NCBI RefSeq assembly: GCF_006442815.1
Contig: NZ_VFVL01000007.1
Coordinates: 1-64,000 of the forward strand
Origin: Mesorhizobium sp. B2-4-3
GTDB taxonomy: Bacteria > Pseudomonadota > Alphaproteobacteria > Rhizobiales > Rhizobiaceae
Direction: 5' to 3'
DNA: 64,000 nucleotides
A model generated the notes under the pieces. That model saw only the letters and a program-made list of their open reading frames with translations. It was not told the DNA's origin and did no database searches. The position numbers and the translations under genes are program-made. Positions 63,744 through 64,000 of this stretch are shown piece by piece (positions within the stretch are counted from its first letter, which is position 1; the number at the start of each line of letters is the position of its first letter).

Positions 63744-64000
63744 TCACATCACGATGACCTTGGCGCCGACCGACGTGCGGTCGTAGAGGTCGATAATGTC
63801 CTGATTCATCAGCCGGATGCAGCCCGACGACATCGCCTTGCCGATCGAGAACCATTCCGGGCTGCCATGCAGGCGGTAGCCCATATCGCCGCCCTTGTTG
63901 AAGAGATACATGGCGCGCGCGCCGAGCGGGTTCTTCAGGCCCGGCTCCATGCCGCCGGCGAATTTGGCGAGCTCGGGCTGGCGCTTGATCATCTGCGAGG
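63744..64000 (-). CDS. L,D-transpeptidase (YkuD family), C-terminal part
   Basis: Only the last 85 codons are in the window; the gene continues beyond 64000. The YkuD catalytic motif with nucleophilic Cys is SSGCIRLMNQDIIDLYDR (S-x-G-C), preceded by MYLFNKGGDMGYRLHGSPEW, which carries the H-G-s motif. These enzymes make 3-3 cross-links in peptidoglycan or attach lipoproteins. The stop codon is TGA (63744-63746). Confidence 0.9.
   Translation of the reverse strand, partial: SQMIKRQPELAKFAGGMEPGLKNPLGARAMYLFNKGGDMGYRLHGSPEWFSIGKAMSSGCIRLMNQDIIDLYDRTSVGAKVIVM

Overview
The window is GC-rich chromosomal DNA of an alphaproteobacterium of the order Hyphomicrobiales, most likely a Mesorhizobium-type rhizobium. 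The reasons are the Omp2/RopA-type porin, the chimeric malic enzyme (Tme/MaeB) next to mutS, the set glnD-murJ-trpS-USP-NifU, the many LysR/DeoR/TetR/Rrf2/MerR regulators, and several families of palindromic intergenic repeats of the kind common in rhizobia. The genus is inferred from gene content and style; no search was run. I see no rRNA, tRNA, CRISPR array or intact transposase.

Layout. 1-10100: two genes of a polyamine-type ABC importer; a methyltransferase facing a MerR regulator across a MerR-type promoter; a LysR regulator; a DedA/PmtA-like membrane-lipid pair; a two-component system; and an Rrf2 regulator coupled to a CPYC flavoprotein. 10105-18812: a DeoR repressor, a structured leader ending in a strong terminator, a small-molecule kinase coupled to an FAD/GcvT demethylating dehydrogenase, a methyltransferase, a second kinase, an EamA exporter and a CodA-like amidohydrolase. 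This looks like one accessory catabolic neighbourhood. 18944-36141: mostly separate housekeeping and accessory genes (MsbA-like ABC exporter, ilvD, prfC, haloalkane dehalogenase with its TetR, a DAO-family oxidase, a class II amidotransferase, Lrp, dut, HAD, PEP mutase-like lyase, CysZ/EI24 protein, EamA, adenosine kinase). 36559-38824: an orphan protein with an Xre/MbcA-antitoxin-like C-terminus and a porin preceded by a near-consensus Pho box.

38864-63471: the rhizobial core block tme, glycosyltransferase, mutS, glnD, murJ, trpS, USP, a glycogen-debranching-type enzyme and an Nfu/NifU scaffold. Between mutS and glnD lies about 8 kb of accessory genes: an ICMT-like methyltransferase with a lipoprotein and TetR, then DUF1348, a second TetR, an MBL hydrolase, an aldo/keto reductase, DUF305 and a copper ATPase with a CueR-type promoter. 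A 265-bp MITE-like element sits between glnD and murJ and ends just before the murJ start codon. The window ends inside an L,D-transpeptidase gene.

Most unusual points: the leader-plus-terminator at about 11011-11209 ahead of the kinase/dehydrogenase operon; several operators readable as perfect or near-perfect palindromes (8732, 26938, 46943, 47693) or MerR-type 19-bp-spacer promoters (3646, 53578); the Pho box before the porin; the MITE; and repeat families present as inverted pairs. Gene starts were moved to internal codons where ribosome-binding sites or family length supported it.
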